DNA of 64,000 nucleotides from Verrucomicrobiales bacterium (GTDB lineage Bacteria; Verrucomicrobiota; Verrucomicrobiia; Verrucomicrobiales; DEV007), in NCBI GenBank assembly GCA_029213005.1, contig JARGPI010000013.1:104224-168223 (forward strand). Direction: 5' to 3'. Under the pieces are notes generated by a model, which was given only the letters and a program-made list of their open reading frames with translations, searched no databases and had not been told where the DNA came from. The number at the start of each line of letters is the position of its first letter. The stretch's first letter is position 1. Below are positions 26,496 through 34,601 of the stretch, piece by piece. Both the position numbers and the translations under genes were made by a program.

Positions 26496-29161
26496 GGCTT
26501 CGTGACTTCCATTAACTTAGCGACCAAACCGGTCCAGCCGGTCTGATGAGAAGCTCCAACCCCTCGTCCGTTGTCGCCATCGAAATATTCGTAGAATAAA
26601 TTGAGGTCTGCGAACTCCGGCTTCCGGTAGATTGCCGCGTGATCCCGATGGACGGGACGGTCCCCGTTTTCATCTCTCTGAAAGAGCGCTATCAATCGTC
26701 GGCTAATCTCTTCGGCCGCTTTATCAAGCGTCACCCGGTTTCCGGAGCCGGTCGGTAATTCAACCGTTAAACTATCGCCGTAGAAGTTATGATACTTCTC
26801 CAGAGCTTCGATAATCAGATAGTTGACCGGAAACCAAACTGGACCTCTCCAGTTGGAGTTTCCACCGAATAAATAGTTATCTGATTCAGCCGGGGTATAG
26901 GCAACCTTGTGAGTTGCTCCCTGCAGTTTAATCACAAACGGATCTTCAGCGTGAGCCTTTGAGAGACTCCGAATTCCATAGGGCGACAGGAAATGAGCTT
27001 CATCCAGCAGCGACTGCAACACTCTCTCTAGCCGGGAGCGCGACGCCATCGAGATCAACCATCTCCCCGTATGAGTTCCATCCTCTTCCCTACCCAGAAT
27101 CAACGAGCTTTCATCCTGTTCGAAAATCTTATTATGTTCAATAAACCACGCCATGCGAGCCTTGAACTGGGGCAGACGATCAATTACCTCTTTGGATAAC
27201 AATTCGACCGAACAAATCGGTAGTAAACCAACCAGGGAACGAATCGTCATCGCCTGAGTTTTTCCGTTTACTCTCAATATATCATAGTAGAAGCCATCCT
27301 CCTCGTGCCATAGCGCACTGTGCGAATCGTGCGCCGCTTCCGAAATCGCCACAAAGTGTTCCAGAAATTTCGAGGCAACCCCTTCGTAAGCGATATCTTC
27401 AGAGGCTAACTCCATCGCAATGCTCAACATCGTGCCCGCATAAAATGCCATCCACGCCGTCGCATCAGCCTGAACCAATTCGGTACCATTCGGTAAAGGC
27501 TTCGATCGATCGAACGCCCCGATGTTGTCCAAACCGAGAAATCCGCCCGCAAATACATTTTTTCCGTCGGGGTCTTTCCGGTTAACCCACCAGGTGAAAT
27601 TGAGCATCAACTTGTGGAAACACTCGGCGAGAAACACCCGGTCACGTGAGCCCGGCGCTCCCGTCATTTTATAGACCCGCCACACCGCCCAGGCGTGAAC
27701 CGGGGGATTCACATCGGAAAAATTCCACTCATAGGCGGGAATTTGACCATTGGGATGCATATACCATTCCCGGAGAAACAACACCAACTGATCCTTCGCA
27801 AATTTGGGATCGATTTCCGTAAAAGGAATGGCATGAAATGCGAGATCCCATGCCGCATACCAGGGATACTCCCACTTATCCGGCATCGAAATAATGGCTC
27901 GGTTATAAAGATGCTTCCACTCCGTGTTACGCACTCTTTTCGGAGGTGCGCTGGGCTGAGAGGGATCACCATTTATCCAGTCCCTGACCGAATAATGATA
28001 AAATTGTTTACTCTGCAACAGCCCTGCATAAGCCTGTCTTTGAATCAGCTTATCATCCGCCGATTTAGCGGGATCGATAATACCACTATAGAATAAATCC
28101 GCCTCCGATATACACTTATCAAAAACCGCTTTAGTCCGCGAAAAAGGCTTCTTCTTCGGTGAAAACTCGTCGGTAGCCGCAAGTCGGAAGCACAGAGTTC
28201 TCGACTTCCCTGAATCCACCTCAAACTGATAATGGGCTGCCGCTTTGGTACCTTTCAAGTCAGGATTTACCGCCCCGGTGTCGCCGTGAATGATATAGTT
28301 ATGAAAAGCATCCTTCACAAAAGGCGACTCGTTTTCGGCATGGAATAGCTTCCCCCGATTGGTGTCATTTTCCGTAAACAACCATTCCTGCGGAGCCTCT
28401 TTGGCGTAAAACCCGAATTCCGACAAAGTTTCATGGCGAGCCAGAACATAGCCCTCCTTCTGCATCGTCAGATCAGGCCGCGTCAGTTGCTGCTCCCACT
28501 CGCAGATCCAGGTCCAGGTGTTTCGAAACCAGAGCTGCGGAACCAGATGAATCGATGCCGCTTCCGGACCGCAATTGTGAACCGTTATTCGGATATGAAT
28601 ATCGTTAGGACCGGTTTTGGCGTACTCCGCCGTGACATCCCAATACCGATCATCTTCAAAAGCCGTGGTATCCAAAATTTCGTACTCGGGAACACTTTTG
28701 TCCCTCTGTATATTTACATCGGTCAGGTCATTATAGGGATAGGCTGATTGCGGGTATTTGTAGAGACTTTTCACATAGGATGAGGTTGGAGTGGCGTCCA
28801 AATAGTAATAAAGCTCTTTCACATCCTCCCCGTGATTTCCGCTATGACCAGTCAACCCGTAGAGTCGCTCCTTTAAAATCGGATCTTCGCCATTCCACAA
28901 CGCCAGCCCGAAGCAAAGTCGGCACTGCCGGTCCGTAAAGCCCAGCAACCCATCTTCCCCCCAGCGGTAGGCTCTGCTCCGGGCATGATCATGAGGGAAA
29001 TACCGCCAGGCGTCCCCGTTTTCCGAATAATCTTCCCGCACTGTCCCCCATTGGCGCTCCGCCAAATAAGGGCCCCATCGCTGCCAGTTAACCTTTCGTG
29101 CATCGCTCTGGAGTAGCCGACGTTTCTCCGGATTCATCGCACGGCCTTTTTTTATTGCCAT
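26492..29161 (-). CDS. GH63-like (MGH1-type) glucosidase family protein
   Basis: An 889-aa protein resembling large GH63-type/MGH1-like glucosidases (alpha/alpha-barrel). Characteristic segments are RQWGTVREDYSENGDAWRYF at the N-terminus, DAFHNYIIHGD, WDLAFHAIPFTEIDPKFAK, PAYEWNFSDVNPPVHAWAVW, LGLDNIGAFDRSKPLP, QADATAWMAFYAG and near the end NSNWRGPVWFPVNYLIIEAL, which carry the acidic residues of the family. No signal peptide is seen, so it is likely cytosolic, perhaps acting on glycogen- or trehalose-like or mannosylglycerate-like glucosides; the substrate is unknown. ATG 29161 is chosen since upstream residues to 29308 overlap the DUF3817 gene. The end overlaps the NDH/SelD gene by 4 bp (convergent). 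Confidence 0.86.
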   Translation of the reverse strand: MAIKKGRAMNPEKRRLLQSDARKVNWQRWGPYLAERQWGTVREDYSENGDAWRYFPHDHARSRAYRWGEDGLLGFTDRQCRLCFGLALWNGEDPILKERLYGLTGHSGNHGEDVKELYYYLDATPTSSYVKSLYKYPQSAYPYNDLTDVNIQRDKSVPEYEILDTTAFEDDRYWDVTAEYAKTGPNDIHIRITVHNCGPEAASIHLVPQLWFRNTWTWICEWEQQLTRPDLTMQKEGYVLARHETLSEFGFYAKEAPQEWLFTENDTNRGKLFHAENESPFVKDAFHNYIIHGDTGAVNPDLKGTKAAAHYQFEVDSGKSRTLCFRLAATDEFSPKKKPFSRTKAVFDKCISEADLFYSGIIDPAKSADDKLIQRQAYAGLLQSKQFYHYSVRDWINGDPSQPSAPPKRVRNTEWKHLYNRAIISMPDKWEYPWYAAWDLAFHAIPFTEIDPKFAKDQLVLFLREWYMHPNGQIPAYEWNFSDVNPPVHAWAVWRVYKMTGAPGSRDRVFLAECFHKLMLNFTWWVNRKDPDGKNVFAGGFLGLDNIGAFDRSKPLPNGTELVQADATAWMAFYAGTMLSIAMELASEDIAYEGVASKFLEHFVAISEAAHDSHSALWHEEDGFYYDILRVNGKTQAMTIRSLVGLLPICSVELLSKEVIDRLPQFKARMAWFIEHNKIFEQDESSLILGREEDGTHTGRWLISMASRSRLERVLQSLLDEAHFLSPYGIRSLSKAHAEDPFVIKLQGATHKVAYTPAESDNYLFGGNSNWRGPVWFPVNYLIIEALEKYHNFYGDSLTVELPTGSGNRVTLDKAAEEISRRLIALFQRDENGDRPVHRDHAAIYRKPEFADLNLFYEYFDGDNGRGVGASHQTGWTGLVAKLMEVTKP

Positions 29162-29166
29162 CGCGG

Positions 29167-29478
29167 TTACGCCCCTCCGTTTTGGAATGATCGAAGCTTC
29201 CGGTCCAGAAAGAACGGAGCCAGAGGAACCAGTGCGCAGAGAAAAGTCACCGCCGCCCAGAGCAGAGGGATTTTCCTGAAACTGAGCGCCACAATCAAAG
29301 CCACACAAAGCGCAATAAAGAGTCCTCCATGGATCATTCCCGGGTAGCGAACCGCTGTAGGAATGCCGCCGAAATACTTCATCGGCATGGCGATTCCAAG
29401 AAGAATCAAATAAGAAATTCCGTCGAGCAAAGACGCTGCGCGGAGCCTTCCAATGTCAGTTGAGAGTAAATTTTTCAC
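29167..29478 (-). CDS. DUF3817 family small membrane protein
   Basis: A 103-aa protein with three hydrophobic helices (LLDGISYLILLGIAMPMKYF, MIHGGLFIALCVALIVALSF and LLWAAVTFLCALVPLAPFFL). GRLRAASLLDGISYLILLG and YPGMIHGGLFI identify the DUF3817 family (function unknown). The longer open frame to 29790 is antisense to the HAD phosphatase gene and has no membrane-protein character there, so the GTG at 29478 (GTGAAAAATTTACTC) is taken as start. The glucosidase gene starts 6 bp after its stop, so the two are probably co-transcribed. Confidence 0.78.
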   Translation of the reverse strand: MKNLLSTDIGRLRAASLLDGISYLILLGIAMPMKYFGGIPTAVRYPGMIHGGLFIALCVALIVALSFRKIPLLWAAVTFLCALVPLAPFFLDRKLRSFQNGGA

Positions 29479-29553
29479 AGTCAGGTCGGAAACAGTTACC
29501 CAAAAGAGCGAAACTGCGATTGATCTTTTTTCTATCCCATCAATCTTCCGCCT

Positions 29554-30150
29554 ATGATTCTGGAGATCCCTGAAGACAACTTTGAAGGCTACATTTTCGA
29601 CTGCGATGGAACTCTGGTCGATTCCATGCCACTCCATTTTCGCGCCTGGACCGCCAGCTTCAAGCATCACAACGCACCCTGGGAGTGGAGTGAGGACAAT
29701 TTTTACGCCAACGCCGGTATCCCGGACCGGGACATCGTGGGCCTCCTCAACGACCGATACCAAACCAACATCTGCGCGGATTCGATCCATGACTACAAAC
29801 TACAGTGGTACGTTGAGCGAATGAGCGAGCTGAAACCGGTCGAAGCCGTTGCGGAGCAGGTTTTCAAGTGCCGCGCCGAAGGTATCCCCATCTCAATCGG
29901 AACCGGAAGTGAGATCTCGATCGTTGAACCGTCTCTGAGATTCACCGGTCTGTGGGAGCACTTCGACATTATCATCACCCCAGCCGACGTGAAAAGAGGC
30001 AAACCCGCTCCCGACATGTTCCTTCTCGCCGCCGAAAGAATGGGTGTCAGCCCGGAAAAATGCCTCGTTTTCGAGGACGGAAAAGCCGGGATTGATGCCG
30101 CTACGGCAGCCGGAATGAAAAGCGTATTTGTCGACAGCCGAAACGGATAA
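29554..30150 (+). CDS. HAD-superfamily hydrolase (beta-phosphoglucomutase-like)
   Basis: A 198-aa HAD subfamily IA protein. Motif I is FDCDGTLVDS (D16 and D18), motif II ISIGTGS, the lysine of motif III is in KRGKPAPDMFLLAA, and the acid motif IV is VFEDGKAGIDAATAAGM. The cap helices (residues about 25-95) fit beta-phosphoglucomutase and related sugar phosphatases. D18 would act as the general acid. It is divergent from DUF3817, with about 75 bp between starts. It could work with the neighbouring glucosidase on released glucose phosphates (inference only). Confidence 0.88.
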   Translation: MILEIPEDNFEGYIFDCDGTLVDSMPLHFRAWTASFKHHNAPWEWSEDNFYANAGIPDRDIVGLLNDRYQTNICADSIHDYKLQWYVERMSELKPVEAVAEQVFKCRAEGIPISIGTGSEISIVEPSLRFTGLWEHFDIIITPADVKRGKPAPDMFLLAAERMGVSPEKCLVFEDGKAGIDAATAAGMKSVFVDSRNG

Positions 30151-30159
30151 GGACACAAA

Positions 30160-30186
30160 AAAGCCCGGAAGAAACTCCCGGGCTTT
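30160..30186. terminator. Intrinsic terminator between HAD gene and pseudopilin gene
   Basis: AAAGCCCGG (30160-30168) pairs with CCGGGCTTT (30178-30186), with A-rich upstream and T-rich downstream flanks. It lies between two convergent genes and probably serves both. Confidence 0.85.
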
Positions 30187-30212
30187 CTCAAAATAATGCT
30201 GTCGATTAAGAA

Positions 30213-30920
30213 TTAATCAGGAAGCAAAACGTTATCCTGAGTTGTCGCAAGATAACCGCCGCTGGATTTTCCGTCTTCATCAAGCTCCCGCTCTTCGAAG
30301 ATATTATCGATCCGTCGGTCAGAAGACTTAACGGTCGCCCCGGCAGATGCGCTTGAGAGCGGCAACTGGGAAACGTGGCCATCGCAGAAGCCTACGACTG
30401 CTTTCTTCTTATTGAGCCAGGGATGATATTCACCCATTACTCCGGCACTGTCCATAATTCCGTCAAATACCAAAGGTGAGTTGGAATAGGAAGAGTCTGT
30501 CTGACCAACGACGTAGCCATAAACACACTCACTGGCTTCGATTTCCCCATCGTCACGTGGAGGTCTCAACTTATCAGGGTGCTTGGTCTGAATCCAGAAA
30601 ACTCCTTCTGTATCAATGTAGTCAGGAATCAGCACGTTAAATGCCTCGTAGGAAGCTCCGAAGGAACTGTCGTCGCCTCCACTGTCTTCATCCGCATCAG
30701 GGTCATAGGAAGGGTAAAGCCCCTCGAAATCACTTGAAAACACCCGGCAACCCAGGAGGATCTGCCGAATATTACTGACATCTTTTGTTCTCATACCGCT
30801 TTGCCGGATTCCGTTGTAGGCAGGTGTTGCAACTCCTGCCAGAATTCCGATAATCGCGATCACAATAAGCAACTCAATCAGGGTAAAGCCCCCGACCTTG
30901 TCTTTATTTATTATTTTCAT
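30213..30920 (-). CDS. Type II secretion/type IV pilin-like pseudopilin
   Basis: A 235-aa prepilin with a short basic leader (MKIINKDKVGG), cleavage before F12, conserved E16 (position +5) and a hydrophobic helix (FTLIELLIVIAIIGILAGVA). The soluble domain holds GMRTKDVSNIRQILLGC, and near the end VVGFCDGHVSQLP resembles the FCDGHV motif of H-X9-DG pseudopilins abundant in PVC bacteria. Its start is AT-rich. It is a lone gene, not part of a gsp or pil operon. A palindrome (GCCCGAATTCGGGC, 30944-30957) lies 23 bp upstream of the start. Confidence 0.9.
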   Translation of the reverse strand: MKIINKDKVGGFTLIELLIVIAIIGILAGVATPAYNGIRQSGMRTKDVSNIRQILLGCRVFSSDFEGLYPSYDPDADEDSGGDDSSFGASYEAFNVLIPDYIDTEGVFWIQTKHPDKLRPPRDDGEIEASECVYGYVVGQTDSSYSNSPLVFDGIMDSAGVMGEYHPWLNKKKAVVGFCDGHVSQLPLSSASAGATVKSSDRRIDNIFEERELDEDGKSSGGYLATTQDNVLLPD

Positions 30921-30943
30921 GATTTTTAACTATTATTAAACAA

Positions 30944-30957
30944 GCCCGAATTCGGGC
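30944..30957. promoter_or_regulatory. 14-bp perfect palindrome upstream of the pseudopilin gene
   Basis: GCCCGAATTCGGGC, embedded in a strongly AT-rich intergenic stretch, followed by CCTTATTATTTTT on the plus strand. It lies 24-37 bp before the pseudopilin start. It may be an operator or part of a hairpin; it could also be a plus-strand terminator without a gene. Not a confident call. Confidence 0.35.
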
Positions 30958-31071
30958 CCTTATTATTTTTGTATGCATGGGCAATGTAAATACCTCCCAT
31001 ACGATGCCAGTTTGTCATTTTTTTGCGATCAGAACAAGAAAAATCATAAATTGACCCTAAATTTTTGCACC

Positions 31072-31896
31072 ATGATACCAATCGAAGACATGTTCGAAGA
31101 CATCATCGTCAAAACGATGAGAGGGAGAGGTGTAACGGAATCCGAACTGGCCTCCAGGACCGGCGAACCTCGGGATGTACTCGCCAGACTTTGCCGCGGG
31201 GAATTCTGTGACGAAGGAGCGCTTCCCAAAGTCGCCCGGGCGTTAAATCTGGATGAGGAAGCTCTTACCATTGCCGCTTCGAAGTCGTGGTATCCGAGAA
31301 TGGTCACCATTGAAGGCCTCGAGATTTTCAACACTCCGTATCGCGACATGCGGGTAAATGCCTTCCTGATCTGGGATCCCGATTCCGGTGAAGCGGCCTG
31401 TTTCGATACCGGAACTGACGCCGGAGCCCTTACCAAACGAGCCCGACAGGAAAACCTGAACGTTAAACAAATCTTTCTGACCCACACCCATAATGATCAC
31501 ATCGCTGATCTGAATCGTTTAAAGAGCGATCTCGACAATCCCGAAGTATTCTCCAACGAAGCCGAGCCCTGGCCCTCCACCACTCTATTCAAGGAGGGCG
31601 ACGCGTTTTCCATCGGAAAGCTCAAAGTGACCACTTTAACCACCAGCGGCCATTCTCCCGGGGGAACCACTTATTATATCACAGGCTTACAAGGACCCGT
31701 CGCCGTAGTTGGCGATGCCATTTTCGCAGGCTCAATGGGTGGAGGAATTGTTTCTTTCGCCGACGCCTGGGAGAATAACCTCAAAAAAATCCTCTCGCTT
31801 CCGGATGAAACCATTCTCTGCCCGGGCCACGGACCGATGAGCAGCGTCGGCGAAGAGAAAAAATACAATCCGTTTTTTGCCAACCAATTTAAATGA
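31072..31896 (+). CDS. MBL-fold hydrolase with N-terminal HTH-like domain
   Basis: A 274-aa protein. Residues 1 to about 70 form a lambda-repressor-like helix-turn-helix (VTESELASRTGEPRDVLARL, CRGEFCDEGALPKVARALN). The rest is a metallo-beta-lactamase domain with the zinc motif THTHNDHIAD (first HxHxDH), GHSPGG, VVGDAIFAGSMGG and CPGHGP, nearest to glyoxalase II-like hydrolases. It overlaps maf by 4 bp (ATGA), so the two are translated together. The upstream in-frame extension to 30973 was rejected; ATG 31072 lies at the natural start of the HTH domain. A hydrolase with its own HTH is unusual and might bind DNA or use the domain for dimerisation. Confidence 0.85.
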   Translation: MIPIEDMFEDIIVKTMRGRGVTESELASRTGEPRDVLARLCRGEFCDEGALPKVARALNLDEEALTIAASKSWYPRMVTIEGLEIFNTPYRDMRVNAFLIWDPDSGEAACFDTGTDAGALTKRARQENLNVKQIFLTHTHNDHIADLNRLKSDLDNPEVFSNEAEPWPSTTLFKEGDAFSIGKLKVTTLTTSGHSPGGTTYYITGLQGPVAVVGDAIFAGSMGGGIVSFADAWENNLKKILSLPDETILCPGHGPMSSVGEEKKYNPFFANQFK

Positions 31897-32486
31897 TCAA
31901 AAATTCGCAACCCATCATTCTGGCCTCAGGGTCTCCCCGCCGAAAAGACCTGCTTGAGAATGCCGGTTACCAATTTGCGATTGTTCCGCCAGAAGTTGAG
32001 GAAATCGACGATCCATCGATTGAAATCCGTAAACTGACTTCAATGAACGCCCGGTTAAAAGCCACAGCCGTTGCTCAGGATCATCCCGATCGAATCATTG
32101 TGGCCGCCGACACTCTGGTTCTGTTCGATAATGAATCTCTCGGCAAGCCAGCCGATATGTTGGAAGCAGGAAAAATGATTCGACGGCTGAACGGCAAGAC
32201 ACACCACGTCTACACCGCGGTATGTATTTTAAAACAAGCAAGCAACGATCTGGTTGAATTTGATGTATCAACCGAAGTGACGTTTAAATCGTTAGAAGAC
32301 GAGGAAATGGATCGCTATCACGCTTTGATCGACCCACTGGACAAAGCCGGTGCCTACGCAGCACAGGAACACGGCCATTTGATTATCGAAAAGTCAGTAG
32401 GGTCATCCACCAATGTTATCGGTCTGCCGATGGATGAGCTCGCCGAAAAATTGGAGCTATACTTCTCGATCACACCTAAAATTTAG
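31893..32486 (+). CDS. maf: Maf-family nucleotide pyrophosphatase (YhdE type)
   Basis: A 197-aa Maf/Ham1-type pyrophosphatase that hydrolyses non-canonical or dTTP/UTP-type nucleotides as housekeeping. The N-terminal SGSPRRKDLL holds the conserved Ser and Arg residues, AADTLV supplies the acidic metal ligand and DKAGAYAAQEHG the substrate motif. The YhdE/dTTPase type is suggested by DKAGAYAAQ. The start overlaps the MBL gene by 4 bp. No septum-formation genes are nearby. Confidence 0.93.
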   Translation: MIKNSQPIILASGSPRRKDLLENAGYQFAIVPPEVEEIDDPSIEIRKLTSMNARLKATAVAQDHPDRIIVAADTLVLFDNESLGKPADMLEAGKMIRRLNGKTHHVYTAVCILKQASNDLVEFDVSTEVTFKSLEDEEMDRYHALIDPLDKAGAYAAQEHGHLIIEKSVGSSTNVIGLPMDELAEKLELYFSITPKI

Positions 32487-32582
32487 CCCCGGGTCAAGAG
32501 AACCGGCGCACCCCTCGGAAACGAAATTGATACACACCTCTCGTTGATGGTTTATTAACCTCTGCGAAATATTGCCCGTGAC

Positions 32583-33734
32583 ATGAAGATTACATTCGTC
32601 ACGGACACATACGCCCCTCAGCCAAACGGAGTGGCGACAACTATGCAAAGGCTCGTCATGGGCCTGCGCGATATAGGGAATGAAGTAGATATCATTCGCC
32701 CTGCAGTTTTGCAGTGTACTGATGAAGGTCTGGAGGTAGCTTCATTTGCTCTCCCGAAATACCCGGAAGTGAGGATCGGCCTTCCCATCCGGCTAAAATT
32801 ACAAAATCGCTGGGCGAAGAATCCACCCGACGTCATCTATGTCGCTACCGAGACACCACTGGGAGCCTCAGCTATCACGGCAGCGCGCGCCCTCGGCATC
32901 CCCGTGGCATCAGGATTCCATACTAATTTCCAGCAATACATGTCGCACTATGATCTACCACTTCTGGAACGGGCCACGATCTCTTATTTGAGACGGCTCC
33001 ACAATCGGTCGACCTCGACCTTTGTTCCGTCTCACGATGTGATTGAACAATTGGATGGTCAGGGATTCAAAAATCTCGAGTTCCTTCCCAAAGGAGTCGA
33101 TACTAAACTGTTTTCGCCGAAAAAGCGCGACACCTTTTTGCGATCAGAATGGGGTGCCAGCAGTTCGAGTATCGTCGGTCTGTTTGTCGGTCGGATTGCA
33201 GCAGAGAAAAATCTCGACCTGATTTTAAAGACATTTTCGGAAATACAGAAACGGATTCCGGATTTTGTGGGAGTCTTCGTTGGTGACGGCCCTAAGCTTA
33301 ATGAGATCAAAGCCCGCCACCCCGAACACATTTATGCCGGAGTCCAGAGAGGCGAAGAACTTGCCCGTTACTACGCTTCGGCCGACATGTTTGTTTTCCC
33401 CAGCCTGACCGAAACCTTCGGTAACGTGACTTTGGAAGGCATGGCCAGCGGCCTTGCGGTCCTTGCCTTTGACTACGCTGCGGCAAAACAACATATTACC
33501 GACGGGCAAAATGGCTACAAAGCTCCCTTCGGTGACGAAGATGCCTATATCGAAAAAGCACTTGAACTGGTGAGAGATCCCAACCGGGACACGGTTAGAG
33601 AAAACGCGCGGGCCAGCGCAAGAAAAGTGCGCTGGAAAAAAGTCGTGAAACACTTTCAGAAAGACCTCATCGAAATGGTCGAGAAAAACGAAAAGAAAAA
33701 ACGACCCGCAGCGAAAAATACCACATCCAGATAG
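32583..33734 (+). CDS. GT4-family glycosyltransferase
   Basis: A 383-aa GT-B glycosyltransferase with an N-terminal donor-side signature (ITFVTDTYAPQPNGVATTMQ), an acceptor-side GFHTNFQQYMSHY, and the C-terminal EX7E region PSLTETFGNVTLEGMASG with GRIAAEKNLDLIL. The overall pattern resembles MgtA/SqdX-type glycolipid glycosyltransferases. It opens a run of four same-strand genes (to 36845) spaced 5-18 bp apart: glycosyltransferase, LpxH-like phosphoesterase, TIM-barrel-like protein, methyltransferase. That layout suggests assembly or tailoring of a membrane glycolipid. A specific product cannot be stated. Confidence 0.9.
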   Translation: MKITFVTDTYAPQPNGVATTMQRLVMGLRDIGNEVDIIRPAVLQCTDEGLEVASFALPKYPEVRIGLPIRLKLQNRWAKNPPDVIYVATETPLGASAITAARALGIPVASGFHTNFQQYMSHYDLPLLERATISYLRRLHNRSTSTFVPSHDVIEQLDGQGFKNLEFLPKGVDTKLFSPKKRDTFLRSEWGASSSSIVGLFVGRIAAEKNLDLILKTFSEIQKRIPDFVGVFVGDGPKLNEIKARHPEHIYAGVQRGEELARYYASADMFVFPSLTETFGNVTLEGMASGLAVLAFDYAAAKQHITDGQNGYKAPFGDEDAYIEKALELVRDPNRDTVRENARASARKVRWKKVVKHFQKDLIEMVEKNEKKKRPAAKNTTSR

Positions 33735-33739
33735 TTTCC

Positions 33740-34585
33740 ATGAAAAAAGAAAAACCTTTCTACCACAGCATCATTATCTCCGACGTTCACCTCGGGACCC
33801 GGGATTCCAAAGCCGCTGAAGTGATCGCTTTTCTCCGGTCCATTCGATGCGGCAAACTAATCCTTAACGGTGATATCATTGATGGATGGGCCTTGAAAGG
33901 TAGCAATGGAGTCTGGATGGCAGATCATACCAAGTTTATCAGGACGATTCTCAAAAAGATGGAAAAGCAGGGCACTGAAGTGATCTACCTGAGAGGAAAT
34001 CATGACGATATCCTCGATCGATTCCTCCCTATTGATTTTGGAAACCTGCAGATTAAAGACGAATACGTTCACAAGACCCCGCAGGGTGATTACCTCATTG
34101 TTCATGGTGACGGATTCGACTCAGTCACCACTGACTACAAGTGGGTTGCAATGCTCGGATCAATCTCCTACGAGGTTCTGCTCAAAATCAACCGGCTCTA
34201 CAATCGCTGGAGGGCTTTCCGGGGAAAACCGTTTTATTCGCTTAGTAAACAAATCAAATCCCGTGTCAAATCAGCGGTCAGTTTCGTAGGGCGCTACGAG
34301 GAGCAACTCACCCAGCTAGCCAAACACAGAAAGTGCACTGGAATTATTTGTGGACACATCCACACCCCTGCCGATAAAAAACTGGAAGGAGACATTCACT
34401 ACCTTAACTCCGGGGATTGGGTAGAATCACTAACCGCTATAATCGAAGCGGAGCCCGGACAGTTTGAGCTGATCGAATACGACGAGTATATGTCCCGGCA
34501 CGAAGCACACAACGAGCAGTGGATCATCGAGGAGGAACAGGATCTCGAAACCAGTGAATTAGTTGCGCCGATTGCCGCTGCTTAG
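33740..34585 (+). CDS. LpxH-like metallophosphoesterase (UDP-2,3-diacylglucosamine diphosphatase family)
   Basis: A 281-aa calcineurin-like phosphoesterase of the COG2908 group. Metal-ligand motifs in order are ISDVHLG, NGDIID, LRGNHDD, VHGDGFD and GHIHTP. It is somewhat longer than E. coli LpxH (240 aa), with a C-terminal acidic extension (EAEPGQFELIEYDEYMSR). It starts 6 bp after the glycosyltransferase stop. LpxH would remove UMP from UDP-diacylglucosamine in lipid A synthesis; in this context it more likely acts on a related glycolipid precursor (inference). Confidence 0.87.
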   Translation: MKKEKPFYHSIIISDVHLGTRDSKAAEVIAFLRSIRCGKLILNGDIIDGWALKGSNGVWMADHTKFIRTILKKMEKQGTEVIYLRGNHDDILDRFLPIDFGNLQIKDEYVHKTPQGDYLIVHGDGFDSVTTDYKWVAMLGSISYEVLLKINRLYNRWRAFRGKPFYSLSKQIKSRVKSAVSFVGRYEEQLTQLAKHRKCTGIICGHIHTPADKKLEGDIHYLNSGDWVESLTAIIEAEPGQFELIEYDEYMSRHEAHNEQWIIEEEQDLETSELVAPIAAA

Positions 34586-34601
34586 TTTGGCTCTACGCGT
34601 A

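Noticed and set aside
29479..29790. N-terminal extension of the DUF3817 gene
   Set aside because: It runs antisense through the HAD phosphatase gene and lacks membrane-protein features; the GTG at 29478 fits the family length.
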